Part shown: positions 60,992 to 64,000 of the stretch, piece by piece
Position numbering within the stretch: position 1 is the first letter of the stretch
Layout of the letters: every line of letters begins with the position of its first letter
NCBI GenBank assembly: GCA_030549335.1
Contig: CM060198.1
Coordinates: 52,264,995 to 52,328,994, forward strand
DNA: 64,000 nt
Direction: 5' to 3'
DNA from: Pontederia crassipes
Taxonomy: Eukaryota > Streptophyta > Magnoliopsida > Commelinales > Pontederiaceae
Notes under the pieces: model-generated
Databases searched by the model: none
What the model saw: the letters and a program-made list of their open reading frames with translations, nothing else
What the model was told of the DNA's origin: nothing
Position numbers and translations under genes: made by a program

Positions 60992-62020
60992 TGTAGGATC
61001 AAAAGCACTAAGAGGGAGGGGGTGAATTGGTGTATAAAAAATTTTCTCAAAAATTTACTTTCGAAAAAATCAATAAAAACAATCACAAGCAAATATAGGT
61101 AAGGTGTAAATGAAAAATAAAGAACAAACATAAGGAGACACAATATGATGACGAGGTTCAGCCTCAACTCTTTGGCCTACATTCTCGCTCCGACTTCTCG
61201 ACCTCGAGACCGCCGAAGATTCACTATCTTTTTTTTTCTTGTAGGGAGAGAACGATCCTTCTTACACAATCAAGCCTTCTTCTCAGCTCAAAAGGCAAGG
61301 GACACCTCTTATATAAGGAGCTCTCAATCTTACTAGATTAGAAAGTAAATGTTCCTTCTAACTCTTTTCTTTTACAAAATCTCTCTCACACTCAAGGCTA
61401 AGAAAAGAAAAAGGAAGAAACTTGCAATTTTATACTAAAAAACTTGAGAGGAGCTCTAGGATGTTCTTGCTTGCTTGGATGACTTTCCTTCAAGCTTTGA
61501 CACTCCTTTTATAGGCTCCTAGAGGTGAGAATTCGTTCAAAAAGTCTTCCACAATTTTTTCCTCAAAATACTAGTCGTTATTGTTCATTTGATTGAATGG
61601 CCGGTCAACCGACGGTCGTTGGGATAGGTCAATCGACCGGTCTATGTAACCATTGTGTCATTTTCTACATTTTGACAATGTCCGATCGACCGGTCCTTCG
61701 ACCGATATATCGATCGGTAATGCCTTGACGTCGACCGAAATATATTACTATCGATCGGTATATCGAACGGTATAGTCTCGACGTCCATCGGTATAATCTC
61801 ATCTTTCCTTCCATTGAATATCAATCGATCGGTGCCATGACCGGTAGACCGATGAGTCAATCGGTCTTGCTGAAAAAAATTTTCTTCCAATTTTAACTTG
61901 ACGATTTCTTCTGCGAATCTGGTCATATCAATCCTACACCTGCATTATCACCACTTGAGCATAGATTAGTAAATTTTATGTCCATTTTAATTTCTTATCA
62001 TCAAAATATAGGATTCAACA
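60992..62020 (-). mobile_element. Second Sirevirus-like LTR (3' LTR, 1029 bp)
   Basis: The plus strand begins TGTAGGATCAAAAGC and ends GGATTCAACA, followed by ATCTCCCCATTTTTTC, so the minus strand reads polypurine tract then TGTTGAATCC. GATCGACCGGT motifs lie at 61600-61865. Internal sequence with an envelope-like frame follows on the right, as expected for the 3' LTR of a minus-strand element. Confidence 0.85.
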
Positions 62021-62460
62021 ATCTCCCCATTTTTTCTGATGGCAAATTAATTAGACGATAAGGAGAAAGAGAAAGAAAGAAAATGAAATGTAAGTTTAGA
62101 TAGAAAGTAGTGAACAAGCTCTCCCTATATTTATGCATACTTCACATTTTCTCCCCCTAAATAGGTGGCATTTATATTCTCATAATACCTTAGGACAATA
62201 TGAACATATGGCGAGATATGAAATCAAAAGTGAAATCAAAAGGCATTTCATCATGAAGAAAAGGTCATCACATTACATTCATAGTTAATAATACATCATG
62301 TGTTCATGCACTAACAAATGTGACTATAGTCACTACAAAATGGTGCACGACACAAATGTAAACAACATAAGACACATAGCATCACAAAGTCGTCATAGCA
62401 TCATAACATCGTCCTAACCTTCTCCCCCTTTTAACATCATCAAAGAGGGAGACAACACAA
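62021..62460 (-). mobile_element. Sirevirus-like 3' internal region with several polypurine tracts
   Basis: CTCCCCATTTTTTCTGATGG at 62023, TTTTCTCCCCCTAAATAGG near 62148 and CTTCTCCCCCTTTTAACATC near 62420, read on the minus strand, are repeated purine tracts. Repeated polypurine tracts upstream of the 3' LTR are a known feature of Sireviruses. Confidence 0.7.
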
Positions 62461-62618
62461 CTACTCCTCATCGGGACTATCATCCTCTCTAGCTACGGGC
62501 TGCATAAAATCTTGCGATGCATAGTAAACCTATAGCGATCCAACAAGGTAGCGGGAGTCACGCTCCATCCGTCGAACACATCGATCCATCTGAGTCACAC
62601 GATGGTCATAGCAGCCAC

Positions 62619-63690
62619 CTACTGTGAAAGAGCCGTGAAATCATATGTGCCATAGAAATCCAAGGTAGCGTGTTGGGAAGGTCCAATAGGCTCAGCGGGC
62701 ACCGAAGGCGGAGAGAAGCTGGGGCCAGCTTTCGGTGCGTCCTGAGTGTCCATCGGCGCTGGCTCTCCATCTGTGGCATCTCTATCGTCAGAATCCATCG
62801 ATGTCTGCGCAGTAAACCTATGACCTTTCCGGTGCAAAGTCCCTGAACTAATGACATCAGTGGGGCGAGGTCGAATGTACTCCTCGTCTGCAGGGATCTT
62901 GACACCAAAATGGAGTAAAATCTTCGTGATCAAAGGACCAAAATATAAGTGATACCGACCACGAGCAGCAAAGGAGATCTTCTGAAAGGTGTAGTCCATG
63001 TGATAGAAGACATAATGGCCAAAATGAAGAAATGAGGCATCACGAATGCAGAGACAGTGAAGAAAGAAGAGATCAAAGTGAGTGACCTCTGTATAGTGCC
63101 TGGCTCGAGGAGTGATCATGCGACTAAGAATGTGATGATCCATTTTCATGATTGGATGAAGATATCGATAGGCCATTTCGACGGTATACTGGATGTCTTG
63201 TCCAGCAAAAATCATACGAATACCATCCGCGATCGAAAGATAATCGAAAGGCCAGCCATGAGTGACAAATGAATAAAAGTTAGGTAAGGGGCACGCAACA
63301 CCAAAGATGCGACAAAGATGGTCCGGATCAAAGCGAATGGGTATACCAAGGACATAGGTGATGATGGCCTCTCGAGTGATTATCATGTTCGCATAAAAAT
63401 GACGAACATGACGGGGATACACACACTCTGTGTGAGAGAGAAGTGGCAACCAACCGATGGTTGTGAACATCTCCTAAACATCTAGAATGTTTAGAGTGTC
63501 CTAATCAATGGTATAGGCACGCCGGACTTCGTGAGAGGCATACAAGACTTCAAAACTAACAGAGACGTCCCTAGTGACAAAAAGATGACTATCAAACTTA
63601 GTGGGCTCGGGGGAAGATGGCTGAGGAGTATGCCCATGGGATCGTCCTCGTCCACGGCCTCGTCCATGTTGGACAGGTGTGGGTTCAGGT
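62619..63690 (-). pseudogene. Envelope-like / 'putative plant transposon protein' ORF of the Sirevirus-like element
   Basis: The main open part (63470-62619) has 283 codons. It contains ECVYPRHVRHFYANM, IPIRFDPDHLCRIFGVACP, HLYFGPLITKILLHFGVKIP and an acidic C-terminal part. In the same frame upstream, past stops at 63474-63476 and 63501-63503, one reads KFDSHLFVTRDVSVSFEVLY and before it a Gly/Arg-rich run (HGRGRGRGRSHGH). This resembles the conserved retrotransposon-linked domain seen in extra ORFs of plant elements, which is taken to be envelope-like in some Sireviruses; its function is unknown. Two stops make it a pseudogene. The rest of the element would extend past the window end. Confidence 0.6.
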
Positions 63691-64000
63691 TATAGTGTCG
63701 GTTCAGGTGGGAGAATATGAACGGTACCGCCTGAGCCATAGAAATGACGATGACGCTGAAAGACAAGACGAGAATGGGTCCATAGAAAAAATTCTTCCAC
63801 AAACAACCTTTACAATCATAGCAACAACATAAAATTGAAATTCAATTTTTCATCTAGACTATAGCAACTAGATGAAATTAAAATATGAAGGGAAAGATCA
63901 CCTAAATTGCCAACAGGTTTTTGAAGACTGAAAAGTGAACTTGAAGAAACATAATATCTTTCCTTCTCTTTTTTTTCTCCACCGAGAACAAACAAATAAT
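63691..64000 (-). mobile_element. Further internal sequence of the Sirevirus-like element, cut by window end
   Basis: No clear domain. A stop in the frame of the envelope-like ORF lies near 63692. The last 150 bases are AT-rich. Confidence 0.4.

Overview
This window is plant nuclear DNA. It is AT-rich, and short GC-rich islands hold decayed plant genes: a CCT-motif family (CMF) regulator, a BURP-domain protein, a BELL homeodomain protein and a potato-type-I protease inhibitor. The rest is mostly retrotransposons and small DNA transposons. The style of the gene relics (GC-rich coding islands, CMF and BELL wording) suggests a monocot, perhaps Zingiberales; that is inference, not proof. I see no intact protein-coding gene, no rRNA or tRNA gene, and nothing bacterial or organellar.

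Layout. 1-5.5 kb: a small hAT-type element with a perfect 8-bp target duplication, a broken CMF gene and a solo Sirevirus-like LTR with a perfect 5-bp duplication. 5.6-12.4 kb: a minus-strand Ty3/gypsy chromovirus with two LTRs, a tRNA-iMet primer site, recognisable integrase and chromodomain-like remains, and an older second copy of the same integrase segment. 13.5-16.2 kb: local duplications, including a 38-base run of G. 16.3-19.3 kb: the most unusual locus, a BURP gene whose repeat region is a tandem array of at least nine small exons of 69-79 bp (older ones degenerate), most repeated with their introns on a 173-bp period. It leads into a BURP domain that keeps all four Cys-His pairs but carries one stop and one frameshift.

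20-27 kb: an LTR-bounded segment carrying two tandem repeats that do not look retroviral, a 2.7-kb solo gypsy LTR with a perfect 5-bp duplication, and a Mutator-like foldback element with 10-bp flanking repeats. 27-31 kb: mostly AT-rich DNA without recognisable genes. 31.4-33.6 kb: a GC-rich long inverted repeat. 33.6-34.6 kb: a truncated copia integrase. 35.2-46.3 kb: a long-LTR gypsy element arranged internal-LTR-internal-LTR, the footprint of recombination between LTRs, next to a decayed copia element (46.3-50.7 kb) that ends in a clear polypurine tract and LTR.

50.7-52.7 kb: the inhibitor exon and a BELL pseudogene. 52.7-56.7 kb: little that can be assigned. 56.7-64 kb: a plus-strand gypsy 5' end (LTR, primer site, gag, CCHC knuckles), broken at its protease motif by a Sirevirus-like LTR. 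A second Sirevirus-like LTR follows, with an internal region carrying several polypurine tracts and an envelope-like ORF that runs toward the window end. A short palindrome-rich motif built from GATCGACCGGT recurs in LTRs of families that otherwise look unrelated.
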